Shown here: positions 36,241 to 45,212 of the stretch, piece after piece
How the letters are laid out: every line of letters starts with the position of its first letter
How positions within the stretch are numbered: the first letter of the stretch is position 1
Origin: Deltaproteobacteria bacterium
GTDB taxonomy: Bacteria > Desulfobacterota > Desulfomonilia > UBA1062
Direction: 5' to 3'
DNA: 64,000 nucleotides
Assembly: GCA_015486075.1 (NCBI GenBank)
Contig: WFSG01000005.1
Coordinates: forward strand, 62,001 to 126,000
The notes under the pieces: model-generated
The model's database searches: none
Seen by the model: only the letters and a program-made list of their open reading frames with translations
Told to the model about the DNA's origin: nothing
Position numbers and translations under genes: made by a program

Positions 36241-37020
36241 ATGCCAGAGATAGGCTGGAAAGACGTAGAAGATAGGTTAAATAGGCTGCTTCATCTGAAC
36301 ACATATCCCCTGGGTATAAGGTTCCTTGGAAAGGAAGAAGGCTTTCCAGCAAAGACAAGAAAGCCGAGAGACTTTGGGATCAAGGTGGCGGTGTGCCAGG
36401 CAGAGACCCTTGCTAGGCGTTGGGGCTGGGCGATTGGACTTACATGCGATGACATTGGCTGTGTTCCTGCAATACTGGGGTTTGGCTGCAAGACGCTGGA
36501 CAGTATTGATCCGCTGATAGACTTTTTTATGAGCATGTCGTACTTTGAAACAAGGGATGCTGCAATAAAGACTATAGATAGATTTAAGATCATGGATATA
36601 GGCTCATGGGACAAGATGTACATTTCTCCCCTATCTAAAACAGAGCTTGATCCTGAAGTGATTGTAATCTACGGAGATCCGGCCCAGATGTCCAGGCTTG
36701 CCCAGGGGTACATCTACAGGCATGGAGGCGTTGTAATATCGGAGACGAACCTTGGGTTTAGCTGTACCAATGAGATTATATGGCCACTGAAGGATGGACG
36801 AGCATACCTTGTTCACCCGGGCAGGGGGGAAAGGGTAGTAGGTGTATGCCAAGACAACGAGATGGCCTTCTCCATGCCTGCATCTCAGATAGAAGGCCTT
36901 CTGGCCGGGCTAGAGGCAACCCACAAGGCAGGTACTCGCTACCCTATACAAAGCTATGCAATGTACGAGGCCATAAAACTACCACAATTCCAAGAGCTTG
37001 AGAATAAATTTAAGGACTGA
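36241..37020 (+). CDS. DUF169 domain protein
   Basis: A 259-residue member of the DUF169 family, uncharacterised. It starts with a segment resembling [12 protein letters not shown], and has conserved-looking [14 protein letters not shown] and [13 protein letters not shown] stretches (Cys at two positions, possibly metal ligands) and [23 protein letters not shown]. It lies 23 bases after the C_GCAxxG_C_C gene with AAGGAGG before ATG. A role in redox or metal biology is only suggested by neighbours. Confidence 0.8.
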   Translation: MPEIGWKDVEDRLNRLLHLNTYPLGIRFLGKEEGFPAKTRKPRDFGIKVAVCQAETLARRWGWAIGLTCDDIGCVPAILGFGCKTLDSIDPLIDFFMSMSYFETRDAAIKTIDRFKIMDIGSWDKMYISPLSKTELDPEVIVIYGDPAQMSRLAQGYIYRHGGVVISETNLGFSCTNEIIWPLKDGRAYLVHPGRGERVVGVCQDNEMAFSMPASQIEGLLAGLEATHKAGTRYPIQSYAMYEAIKLPQFQELENKFKD

Positions 37021-37145
37021 GACCAAGCCTGGCTGAGCCAAGGCCTAAAAGAGGTCTTGCGTATAATGATTTGACAAATACTCGTCTTATACTTATTATT
37101 CCTAGCTGGTGTTTTATATTACTTGAAACAGAGGGGAAAGCTGGC

Positions 37146-38069
37146 ATGGTTAAGAAGGTTGAAAAGATATGGATGGATGGAGAGCTAGTTTCGTGGGATG
37201 ATGCGAACATACATATACTCTCCCACAGCATACATTATGGACTTGCTGCCTTTGAAGGCATAAGGTGTTATCTGTGCGAAAATGGCAGGTCAGCCATTTT
37301 CAGACATGTTGACCATACAAAAAGACTGTTTGATTCAACCAGGATATATCTCATGGAGATCCCTTTCTCTGAGGAGGAAATAGTAGGTGCGACAAAGGAG
37401 ACCCTCAAGGTGAACGGTCTTAGAGAGGCATACATTAGGCCGATCGTGTTTATAGGCGACGGAAACATGGGTGTGCATCCAGGGGATAACCCCATAAGGG
37501 TCTCCATAATATGCTGGGAATGGGGTGCTTATCTTGGAGACGAGGCATTGGCAAAGGGTATAAGGGTGAAGACCTCTTCCTTTACTAGGCATCATCCGAA
37601 TATAATGATGACAAAGGCAAAGGTGAGTGGTAATTATGTCAATTCTATACTGGCAAAGAGAGAGGTGACCCTCGCTGGTTACGATGAAGCCTTGATGCTT
37701 GATCACCAAGGCTACGTGGCAGAGGGTAGCGGGGAGAACATATTTTATGTAAGGGATGGCGTACTCACAACACCCCCACTTACTTCGGTATTACCAGGCA
37801 TAACGAGGGATACGGTCATCAGGCTTGCAGGTGACATGGGCTACGATGTAAAAGAAACCCTTTTCCCTAGGGATGCACTGTACACGGCAGACGAGGTCTT
37901 TTTCACGGGTACTGCAGCAGAGATTACACCCATAAGGGAGATAGATGACCGTGTTATAGCGGATGGTTTGCCTGGTCCTATTACAAAGCAACTTCAGGAT
38001 GCCTTTTTTGATGTTGTAAGGGGTAAAAACAAGAAGTATCTTCATTGGCTTGATTTCCTTGACGACTAG
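37146..38069 (+). CDS. ilvE: Branched-chain amino acid aminotransferase
   Basis: A PLP-dependent fold-type IV transaminase interconverting Val, Leu and Ile with their 2-oxo acids. It starts with [20 protein letters not shown], has the PLP-lysine region KAKVSGNY and the phosphate-binding [16 protein letters not shown] 37146 gives a normal length of about 307 residues, so the longer reading from 37071 is rejected. It lies directly before the Vor genes, which would oxidise its 2-oxo acid products. This suggests amino-acid fermentation or, in reverse, reductive synthesis. Confidence 0.94.
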   Translation: MVKKVEKIWMDGELVSWDDANIHILSHSIHYGLAAFEGIRCYLCENGRSAIFRHVDHTKRLFDSTRIYLMEIPFSEEEIVGATKETLKVNGLREAYIRPIVFIGDGNMGVHPGDNPIRVSIICWEWGAYLGDEALAKGIRVKTSSFTRHHPNIMMTKAKVSGNYVNSILAKREVTLAGYDEALMLDHQGYVAEGSGENIFYVRDGVLTTPPLTSVLPGITRDTVIRLAGDMGYDVKETLFPRDALYTADEVFFTGTAAEITPIREIDDRVIADGLPGPITKQLQDAFFDVVRGKNKKYLHWLDFLDD

Positions 38070-38168
38070 GATCTTTTCAAAGTACAGGCCTCTAAAAACC
38101 TCTGTACAAGAATTTTCCTTGATGCTATAATCTTTAATCTTTCAGAGATAGGATGGTTAACAAACAAG

Positions 38169-38384
38169 ATGGCAGCTAATGGAATGATAAAAATTGACCA
38201 GAACCTATGCAAGGCATGTGAGCTGTGCATCAACGTGTGTCCTGACAATGCGATAAAACTCTCTAGTAGCTTGAATCATAAGGGATATCATCCTGCCGAG
38301 TTTGTTTCCGAGAGATGTAAAGCATGCGCGCTGTGTGCAATCGTGTGCCCAGAAATAGCAATAGAGGTTTACCGTGACAGATAA
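38169..38384 (+). CDS. vorD: Ferredoxin-type delta subunit of 2-oxoacid oxidoreductase
   Basis: A 71-residue protein with two [4Fe-4S] motifs: CKACELCINVCP and CKACALCAIVCP. It is the electron-carrying delta subunit for the following three genes and overlaps the alpha gene by eleven bases. Its size and position fit VorD/KorD. The ribosome site is weak. Confidence 0.88.
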   Translation: MAANGMIKIDQNLCKACELCINVCPDNAIKLSSSLNHKGYHPAEFVSERCKACALCAIVCPEIAIEVYRDR

Positions 38385-39438
38385 GATCTTGATGAAAGGT
38401 ACAAATGCCCTTGGAGAAGCCGCGGTGCAGGCTGGTTGCAGGTGTTACTTTGGCTATCCCATAACACCGCAGAACGAGTTGACAGAATACATGGCAAAAA
38501 GAATGGCCGAGGTGGGAGGAGTCTTTGTCCAGGGCGAGAGCGAGACTGCGTCCATAAATATGGTGCTTGGAGCAGCCGCATCAGGTGTACGAGCTATGAC
38601 GAGTTCTTCTTCGCCAGGTATAAGCTTGAAACAAGAAGGGATTTCTTTTATAGCTGCAGATGAGCTTCCGGCAGTTATTGTTAATATAATGAGGGGAGGG
38701 CCAGGACTGGGTAACATAGCCCCTAGCCAAGGAGACTACTTCCAGGCAACTCGTGGTGGGGGGCATGGTGACTATAGAACACCTGTCTTTGCCCCTGCAT
38801 CAGTACAGGAACTTTACGATATAACCATGCATGCATTCGACGTGGCAGATATTTACAGGACACCGGTCATAATCCTGGGAGATGGCATGCTGGGCCAGAT
38901 AATGGAGCCCATTGTACTCAACGAAAAACCCAAGGTGAAGCTTCCCCCAAAGGATTATATTCTGGATGGTGCAAAGGGAAGGCCGTCAAGGATAATCCGT
39001 TCCCTGATCCTGGATACGCGCGAGATGGAGGCCCATAACTGGAAATTGAAAAGAAAATACGATCTCATGCGTAAGGAACTCCCTATGTGGGAGGAGTTCA
39101 TGACCGATGATGCAAAATTGGTCGTGGTTGCATATGGTACTGCGGCCAGGATAGCAAAGGGCGCAGTAAAGCGATCTAGGAAAGAAGGAATTTCTGTTGG
39201 ACTCTTGAGGCCCATAACGCTGTGGCCATTTCCAGAAGAGGCCATTAAGGCCGTCGCCAAAAACGCCAGGGTGTTTCTTGTATTTGAGATGAACACTGGG
39301 CAGATGGTTGACGATGTGAAGCTGGCTCTCGAAGACAACTCAAGATGCGTTTTCTATGGCAGGCCAGGAGGAGAGGTGCCTTCTCCTATGGAGATATCAA
39401 GGATCATTGGTCGCCACTGGGTTCAAAAGGAGCTCTAG
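38374..39438 (+). CDS. vorB: 2-oxoacid:ferredoxin oxidoreductase alpha subunit (VorB/KorA)
   Basis: The pyrimidine-binding subunit of a CoA-dependent 2-oxoacid:ferredoxin oxidoreductase (354 residues). The hallmark YPITPQNELTEYMA lies near the N terminus, followed by GESETASINMVLGAAASG. The GTG start at 38374 is placed after a GAGG site. The complex turns branched-chain 2-oxo acids (Vor) or 2-oxoglutarate (Kor) into acyl-CoA and CO2, reducing ferredoxin. The IlvE neighbour favours Vor. Confidence 0.9.
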   Translation: MTDKILMKGTNALGEAAVQAGCRCYFGYPITPQNELTEYMAKRMAEVGGVFVQGESETASINMVLGAAASGVRAMTSSSSPGISLKQEGISFIAADELPAVIVNIMRGGPGLGNIAPSQGDYFQATRGGGHGDYRTPVFAPASVQELYDITMHAFDVADIYRTPVIILGDGMLGQIMEPIVLNEKPKVKLPPKDYILDGAKGRPSRIIRSLILDTREMEAHNWKLKRKYDLMRKELPMWEEFMTDDAKLVVVAYGTAARIAKGAVKRSRKEGISVGLLRPITLWPFPEEAIKAVAKNARVFLVFEMNTGQMVDDVKLALEDNSRCVFYGRPGGEVPSPMEISRIIGRHWVQKEL

Positions 39439-39439
39439 G

Positions 39440-40192
39440 ATGAAAAAGGTCTACACTAAGCCTAAAAGCTTAAAGGATGCACCGTTCCATTACTGTCCTG
39501 GATGTGGCCATTCCATAATTCATCGTCTCGTTGCAGAGGTGATTGATGAACTTGGTATAAGAGACAAGGTTATCGGTATACCCCCTGCAGGATGCGCAGT
39601 GCTTGCCTATAACTACTTTGACGTGGACATGTGTGAGTCCGCACATGGAAGAGGTTGTGCTGTTGGTACTGGGTTCAAGAGGGCACAACCTGACAAGATA
39701 ATCTTTACCTACCAAGGTGATGGTGATATGGCCGCGATTGGGACTGCCGAGACCCTACATGCAGCAAACAGGGGCGAATGCATAACATCCATATTTGTCA
39801 ACAACGCTGTGTATGGTATGACCGGTGGCCAGATGGCTCCTACCACCATGCTTGGGCAAAAAACAACCACCTCCCCCATGGGTAGGAGACCAGATGTTGA
39901 AGGATATCCCCTTATGATAACCGATATCATAGCAACTCTAAAAGGTGCTGCTTTTGTGGCAAGGCATTCCCTTGCTACTCCGGCAAAGATACTTGCTGCG
40001 AAGAGATCCATAAAAAAGGCCTTTGAAGTGCAGATGCAAGGCCTGGGGTATTCTCTTGTAGAGTGCCTATCACCGTGTCCTACAAACTGGAAAGTAACGC
40101 CTGTGGAAGCTTTCAAGCTCCTTGAGACAAGGATGGAGAAGGAGTTTCCTCTAGGGATATTAAAAGATGTAACAAAGAAGGCCAAGGGGTAG
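39440..40192 (+). CDS. vorA: 2-oxoacid:ferredoxin oxidoreductase beta subunit (TPP-binding)
   Basis: The thiamine-diphosphate subunit (about 250 residues). The cluster and TPP motifs are CPGCGHSIIHR, GIPPAGCAV, GDGDMAAIG (TPP-Mg2+ binding) and NAVYGMTGGQMAPTT. ATG 39440 is chosen because AAGGAG is seven bases upstream and the alpha stop lies just before it. The longer reading from 39356 would overlap alpha by 83 bases without support. It works with VorB, VorC and VorD. Confidence 0.93.
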   Translation: MKKVYTKPKSLKDAPFHYCPGCGHSIIHRLVAEVIDELGIRDKVIGIPPAGCAVLAYNYFDVDMCESAHGRGCAVGTGFKRAQPDKIIFTYQGDGDMAAIGTAETLHAANRGECITSIFVNNAVYGMTGGQMAPTTMLGQKTTTSPMGRRPDVEGYPLMITDIIATLKGAAFVARHSLATPAKILAAKRSIKKAFEVQMQGLGYSLVECLSPCPTNWKVTPVEAFKLLETRMEKEFPLGILKDVTKKAKG

Positions 40193-40199
40193 GGTAAAG

Positions 40200-40745
40200 A
40201 TGCTGACCAAAACAGTAATGAGTGGCATTGGCGGGCAAGGTGTACTGTTTTCAGGCATATGCCTGGCATGGGCTGCCATGAAGGAAAAATGGGAAGTTAC
40301 CTACTTGCCTTCTTATGGTGCTGAGATGCGAGGGGGTGTGGCCTCCTGCACCATTGCAATATCCGACGAGGAAATAGCGTCTCCTGTATCTTCTTCCCCT
40401 GACTACTTGGTGATAATGGATAATCTTTCCCTCCTGAGGTTGCAGAACCTGTGTGCTTCAGGCGGAGAGATATTTATAAATACAAGCCTGGTAACGGAAA
40501 GGCCACTCAGGGGTGATATAGAGTTGGTGGAATTGCCGGTGACTGACGTGGCAGAGGAGAACATGGGCCTGAGATATGCCAACATGGTGATGCTTGGAGC
40601 CTTTATAGAAAGGACTCATCTCGTGAAACTTTCCACCATAATTGAGAACATGGGCGAGATCCTTGGCAAGGAAAAGGCAAAGTTCAGGGACAAGAATATA
40701 GAAGCACTTAAGGTTGGCAGTAGACTTATCTCAAAGGAGTTATAA
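40200..40745 (+). CDS. vorC: 2-oxoacid:ferredoxin oxidoreductase gamma subunit
   Basis: The gamma subunit (181 residues), recognised by SGIGGQGVLFSG near the N terminus and YLPSYGAEMRGG. It completes the VorDBAC complex in the order delta-alpha-beta-gamma. It is followed after three bases by the tandem-ACT gene. Confidence 0.92.
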   Translation: MLTKTVMSGIGGQGVLFSGICLAWAAMKEKWEVTYLPSYGAEMRGGVASCTIAISDEEIASPVSSSPDYLVIMDNLSLLRLQNLCASGGEIFINTSLVTERPLRGDIELVELPVTDVAEENMGLRYANMVMLGAFIERTHLVKLSTIIENMGEILGKEKAKFRDKNIEALKVGSRLISKEL

Positions 40746-40748
40746 CAT

Positions 40749-41180
40749 ATGGCTGGTATTAAGCAGATTTCTCTTAAGATTGAAAGTGTATCGGGTAAAC
40801 TCTCTTTCCTAAGTGATATACTTGGGCAGGAGGGAGTAAACATAAGGGCCATCTCCGTGAAGATGGATTCTCCGAACCTCTCTGTTATATATATCGTGGT
40901 AGACGATCCAAAGAAAGCCATCTATGCCTTGAAACTAAAAGGTCTAGGATGTGAAGAATCAGAAGTTCTGGCGGTCGAGGTTCCAGACCACCCGGGTGGA
41001 CTAAATGCTGTGCTCAGGCCACTCAAGGATGCCAACATAAACGTTATTACCATGTATCCTTACATAGGGAGGGCATCAAGGCCCATAATAGTTATGGAAG
41101 TGGATAAGCTGGATGAGGCAGCTCGTATACTGGAAAGGAACTGGGTAAAGATATGGGGCGAGGATGTGTACCGCCTGTAG
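40749..41180 (+). CDS. Tandem ACT-domain protein
   Basis: A 143-residue protein that is essentially two ACT domains (about 5-70 and 72-140). The first begins with QISLKIESVSGKLSFLSDIL and the second with VPDHPGGLNAVLRPLKDANI. ACT domains bind amino acids and regulate partners. No catalytic domain is present. Lying three bases after vorC, with ilvE upstream, it probably senses a branched-chain amino acid and modulates VOR or IlvE, or another enzyme. That is inference. Confidence 0.85.
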   Translation: MAGIKQISLKIESVSGKLSFLSDILGQEGVNIRAISVKMDSPNLSVIYIVVDDPKKAIYALKLKGLGCEESEVLAVEVPDHPGGLNAVLRPLKDANINVITMYPYIGRASRPIIVMEVDKLDEAARILERNWVKIWGEDVYRL

Positions 41181-41228
41181 TTATTTTTTGGATACCGGGA
41201 TATTGTAAATTACTAAGAGGGTCTTTCC

Positions 41229-41660
41229 ATGGCATATTCGATAACTGATCTTTGCACAGGGTGTGGTGCATGCATGAGGGTATGCCCTACAGGTGCAATA
41301 TTGGGTAAAAGGAAGGCCCAACACACAATAGACCAGTCGAGATGCATTGATTGTGGGGCTTGTGGCAGGGTATGCCCGGTGGAGGGGGCCGTGCTTGATC
41401 AGCACCTAAGGCCAACAAGGATCTTAAAAAGGTCCCTGTGGCCTCGGCCTGTTGTGATAAGGTCCATGTGCAGTGCCTGTAGCATGTGCGTTGATATATG
41501 TCCGTTTGGATGCCTAGCCATTACAGAGCCTGAAGGTTTTCCAGAGAACCTCTCGGTCTATGCCTATTTGAAAGATTCAAAGGCCTGCGTAAGCTGCAAC
41601 CTCTGTGCAGACACATGCCCGGAAGAGGCCATCTACCTGGCAAGGAATGTAGGTCAGTAA
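41229..41660 (+). CDS. Polyferredoxin-type protein with four [4Fe-4S] motifs
   Basis: A 143-residue soluble iron-sulfur protein with four clusters: CTGCGACMRVCP, CIDCGACGRVCP, CSACSMCVDICP and CVSCNLCADTCP. No other domain or membrane segment is seen. It follows the VOR-ACT genes and could carry electrons away from VOR. The ribosome site is weak (AGAGGG). An unlinked electron carrier is also possible. Confidence 0.85.
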   Translation: MAYSITDLCTGCGACMRVCPTGAILGKRKAQHTIDQSRCIDCGACGRVCPVEGAVLDQHLRPTRILKRSLWPRPVVIRSMCSACSMCVDICPFGCLAITEPEGFPENLSVYAYLKDSKACVSCNLCADTCPEEAIYLARNVGQ

Positions 41661-41747
41661 TACCCTATACATTTCTGCTTAGATCTTGATGGCTCTTATT
41701 TTAAGTGGTATTTTTGCCTTTATACCTTTTTATACTAGGGGCTGGAT

Positions 41748-42626
41748 TTGAGCTTGCTTAGGGACCTCGATAATAAGAAAAGCCAGTTTGAAGACTTTTT
41801 GAAGGCATACCTTTCGGATCATGATAACAGGTCCGGGCTTTACAGGGCATGTGTTTATAGCCTGGCGTCTCCTGGCAAGAGGATTAGACCTATTATTCTA
41901 ATGTTGAGTTGCGAGTCCGTGGGTGGGCAGCCTGAGGATACACTTCACGCAGGTCTTGCAATAGAGATGATACACACCTTCAGTCTTATCCATGATGATC
42001 TTCCTGCAATAGATAATGATAACATGAGGAGAGGCATGCCAACTTGCCATAACAAGTTTGGAGAGGCTACCGCCATACTCGCTGGGGATAGCCTCATCTT
42101 CTTAGCCATTGAAGCTATAGCTGTTGCAGGCTATACACCTGATATTAAACTGGATCTCCTTGGTGCAATAGGCGATATGTGCGGTATGGGGGGGCTGGTT
42201 TTAGGAGAGTACGAAGATATAATGGCTGAAGGGAAAGACGTAACACTAAATGACGTGGAGAACATATACCTTAAAAAGACATCGAGGTTGTTTGAACTGG
42301 CCGCTTATGCAGGGGCAAGGATAGCAGGTGCAAGCGATAGGGATATGTTCTCCCTGAGATACTATGGCAGGGAGCTTGGTTTGGCTTTCCAGACGATTGA
42401 TGATATACTTGATATTACTTCTACCGAAGATGCCCTTGGAAAGGCGGTTGGAAGGGATGTGCTTAAGAAAAAGGCAACCATGGTAAGGGTCCTGGGAATG
42501 GATGCTGCTAGGAAATGGGCAAAGGAAAGGACAAATAGGGCCATTGATTCTATCTCATACATGACTTCTCCTGCAGCAGAAACACTCAGGGAACTGGCAA
42601 AGAAACTTCTGGGGAGGATTAGCTGA
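41748..42626 (+). CDS. ispA: Polyprenyl (farnesyl/geranyl) diphosphate synthase
   Basis: A trans-prenyltransferase of 292 residues that joins IPP to DMAPP and geranyl diphosphate. It has the first Asp-rich motif HDDLPAIDND, the second DDILD, and KRIRPIILM near the N terminus. The start is TTG at 41748 with a poor ribosome site. It is separated from dxs by one base, consistent with an isoprenoid operon. Product chain length is inferred from similarity to IspA. Confidence 0.93.
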   Translation: MSLLRDLDNKKSQFEDFLKAYLSDHDNRSGLYRACVYSLASPGKRIRPIILMLSCESVGGQPEDTLHAGLAIEMIHTFSLIHDDLPAIDNDNMRRGMPTCHNKFGEATAILAGDSLIFLAIEAIAVAGYTPDIKLDLLGAIGDMCGMGGLVLGEYEDIMAEGKDVTLNDVENIYLKKTSRLFELAAYAGARIAGASDRDMFSLRYYGRELGLAFQTIDDILDITSTEDALGKAVGRDVLKKKATMVRVLGMDAARKWAKERTNRAIDSISYMTSPAAETLRELAKKLLGRIS

Positions 42627-42627
42627 C

Positions 42628-44478
42628 GTGGCTAGTATGCTGGAGTCTGTAAATACACCTGACGACTTAAAAAAGCTTAGCATTTATGAACTGGAGGACC
42701 TTGCAAAAGAGATAAGGACGTTTATCTTAAAGAACGTGAGCCGTACAGGTGGACACCTTGCATCTAGCCTCGGTGCCGTAGAACTAACGTTGGCACTTCA
42801 CTATGTGTTTAATGCGCCCCTCGACAAGATTGTATGGGATGTTGGCCACCAGGCCTATGCCCACAAGATCGTTACAGGAAGAAGGGATAGGTTTTCCACG
42901 TTGAGACAGTACAGGGGCTTGAGCCCATTTGTTAACCCCAAGGAAAGCGCTTACGACACCTTTGTCTCAGGCCATGTAGGTAATGCCATATCAGCGGCAA
43001 GTGGCTTATGCGAGGCGATGAGGCTTGCTGGAAATCCCAATAAGGTCATTGCAGTGATAGGAGATGGTTCCCTTTCCAACGGCCTTACTTTCGAGGGTCT
43101 TAACTTTGTTGGCAAAAGGGAACAGAACCTGATAGTAGTCCTCAACGACAACAAGATGTCCATATCTAATACAGTAGGAGCACTTGCGGATTATCTAAGT
43201 AGGATGATGACGTCAAAGACCGTGAGAGACCTTAAGGAAGAGGTCAAGTCAAGGATAAGAAAAGTTCCCGTGTTTGGGGACAGGGTATTTAGGCTCGTTA
43301 AATATGTTGAAAACAACCTAAAGGGCATGATCACTCCTGGCGTGTTGTTTGAAGAGATGGGGTTGCGGTACGTGGGTCCTATCGATGGCCATAACATATC
43401 ACATATGGTGGAGACGTTCAGAAACATCTCTAGGATGAAGGGTCCAATAATTATACATGTGCATACGGAGAAGGGGCATGGCTACAAGCCTGCCCAGCGT
43501 GATCCCGAGCATTATCATGGAGTGGGGAGCTTTAATCTGAAGAATGGGGAACCTGAAGCAGGTGGGAGAAAACAGACATATTCCCATGTGTTTGGTGATA
43601 CCATGATGAGCTTGGCATCAACCGATCCAAGGGTGATAGCCATAAGTGCAGCCATGACTGCAGGAACAGGGCTTAAAAAATTTGCACATGCCTTCCCCGA
43701 AAGGTTTTACGATGTTGGAATAGCCGAAGGTCATGCTGTCACTATGGCAGCTGCCATGGCATTGAATGGCCTAAGGCCCTATGTTGCCATATATTCAACC
43801 TTTTTACAGAGAGGCTACGACGAGATCATACATGATGTGGCGTTGCAGAAGGCCCCGGTTGTATTTGCAATAGATAGGGCAGGCTTGGTTGGTGAAGATG
43901 GGCCTACCCACCACGGTATCTTCGATATCCCTTACCTTAGATGTATACCAAACATAACACTCATGGTACCAAGGGACCAGGTCATGCTTTTCCACATGCT
44001 TAAAGAGGCCCTGAAGATACAGGGCCCTGTTGCTATAAGGTATCCGCGTGGTGCCGTGGAACCTAATCCACTGGAATACAAGGGGCTTGAGATCGGCAAG
44101 GCAGAGGTCTTAAGGGATGGTGACAAGGCTAGCGTGTTTTGCTGTGGTCCTCTTTGTTATTCTGCGCTAGAGGCTACGAGGGATATAGATGGGGTAGCTG
44201 TGATAGACTTGGTTTTTGCAAAGCCTATAGATGACCACGCCATACGGGACTTTGTGGCCAAGACAAGTGGTAGATTTGTGGTAGTGGAGGGAAGTTCTGT
44301 CAAGGGAGGTATAGGGTCTTCCGTACTCGAGACACTTGATGGCATGGACATGCCACTTAAATTTAAGCTTTTGGGAATACCTGACAGGTTTGTAGAACAC
44401 GGATCGGTCGGCAGTTTGACTAAGCTACTTAATCTTGACGCAGAAGGCATTAGGAAGGCTGTAAAAGCTATACTATGA
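42628..44478 (+). CDS. dxs: 1-deoxy-D-xylulose-5-phosphate synthase
   Basis: A TPP enzyme (616 residues) that condenses pyruvate and glyceraldehyde-3-phosphate, the entry step of the MEP pathway. Features are TGGHLASSLGAVELTLALH, GDGSLSNGLTFEGLN (TPP motif), YVGPIDGHN and GLVGEDGPTHHG. The GTG start at 42628 follows GGGGAGG by ten bases. It overlaps tlyA by four bases. The adjacent ispA and ispH make this an isoprenoid precursor cluster. Confidence 0.96.
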   Translation: MASMLESVNTPDDLKKLSIYELEDLAKEIRTFILKNVSRTGGHLASSLGAVELTLALHYVFNAPLDKIVWDVGHQAYAHKIVTGRRDRFSTLRQYRGLSPFVNPKESAYDTFVSGHVGNAISAASGLCEAMRLAGNPNKVIAVIGDGSLSNGLTFEGLNFVGKREQNLIVVLNDNKMSISNTVGALADYLSRMMTSKTVRDLKEEVKSRIRKVPVFGDRVFRLVKYVENNLKGMITPGVLFEEMGLRYVGPIDGHNISHMVETFRNISRMKGPIIIHVHTEKGHGYKPAQRDPEHYHGVGSFNLKNGEPEAGGRKQTYSHVFGDTMMSLASTDPRVIAISAAMTAGTGLKKFAHAFPERFYDVGIAEGHAVTMAAAMALNGLRPYVAIYSTFLQRGYDEIIHDVALQKAPVVFAIDRAGLVGEDGPTHHGIFDIPYLRCIPNITLMVPRDQVMLFHMLKEALKIQGPVAIRYPRGAVEPNPLEYKGLEIGKAEVLRDGDKASVFCCGPLCYSALEATRDIDGVAVIDLVFAKPIDDHAIRDFVAKTSGRFVVVEGSSVKGGIGSSVLETLDGMDMPLKFKLLGIPDRFVEHGSVGSLTKLLNLDAEGIRKAVKAIL

Positions 44479-45212
44479 ATACGCGCCTGGACAAACTCCT
44501 CGTGAAGAGGGGTATTGCAGAATCCAGGGCAAAGGCCCAGGCCCTTATCATGGCAGGAGAGGTAATGGTCGGTGGTAGGGTCATAACAAAGGCCGGGCAT
44601 GGTGTTTCCACAGACGCGGTAATAGAGGTTAAGAGGCCTTTTCCCTACGTAAGCAGGTCAGCACTTAAATTAAAGGCTGGGCTGGACTATTTCAGCCTAG
44701 ATATATCGGACAAGGTGGCCATTGACATAGGTGCCTCCACTGGTGGATTCACAGAAGTACTACTGGAATACGGTGCAAGGCGTGTATATGCAGTTGATGT
44801 CGGCCACGGGCAATTACACTGGAAGCTAAGAAATGACAAGAGGGTTATAAACCTCGAAGGCATAAATGCGAGGTATCTGGAAAGAGACATGATACCTGAG
44901 AGATGCGATGTTGCAACCCTTGACGTATCATTTATCTCATTGAGGCTTCTGGTGGGAAAGGTCAAGGGAGTGTTGAAAGACCGTGCAGCAATATTGGCCC
45001 TTGTAAAACCACAGTTCGAGGCAGAAAGGAAAGATGTTACACGTGGGGGGCTGGTAAGGGATGATAGTGTTACCATCCGTGTACTTTCAGATATGGAGGT
45101 TTTCTTCAGGGACGAGGGCATGGATGTTATAGGTATAATACCTGCCCCCATAAAGGGGTTAAAGGGTAACCAGGAATACCTGTTACACGCATTGTATAGG
45201 CAAGGGTCTTAA
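44475..45212 (+). CDS. tlyA: TlyA-type 2'-O-methyltransferase (S4-FtsJ)
   Basis: A ribosomal RNA cytidine 2'-O-methyltransferase of 245 residues. An N-terminal S4 RNA-binding domain (about 1-60) is followed by an FtsJ/RrmJ-type Rossmann domain with SAM motif AIDIGASTGGFTEVLL. It resembles TlyA, once called hemolysin A. It is coupled to dxs by a four-base overlap and abuts ispH with no gap. tlyA-dxs linkage is common and does not imply an isoprenoid role. Confidence 0.92.
   Translation: MNTRLDKLLVKRGIAESRAKAQALIMAGEVMVGGRVITKAGHGVSTDAVIEVKRPFPYVSRSALKLKAGLDYFSLDISDKVAIDIGASTGGFTEVLLEYGARRVYAVDVGHGQLHWKLRNDKRVINLEGINARYLERDMIPERCDVATLDVSFISLRLLVGKVKGVLKDRAAILALVKPQFEAERKDVTRGGLVRDDSVTIRVLSDMEVFFRDEGMDVIGIIPAPIKGLKGNQEYLLHALYRQGS

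Noticed and set aside
38085-38110. GTACAG/CTGTAC inverted repeat after ilvE
   Set aside because: A six-pair arm with a bulge and no proper U-run; too weak to call a terminator or operator.
41707-41731. Hairpin GGTAT/ATACC with T-run before ispA
   Set aside because: The stem is only five pairs with low GC, so termination is doubtful; it is not listed as a terminator.
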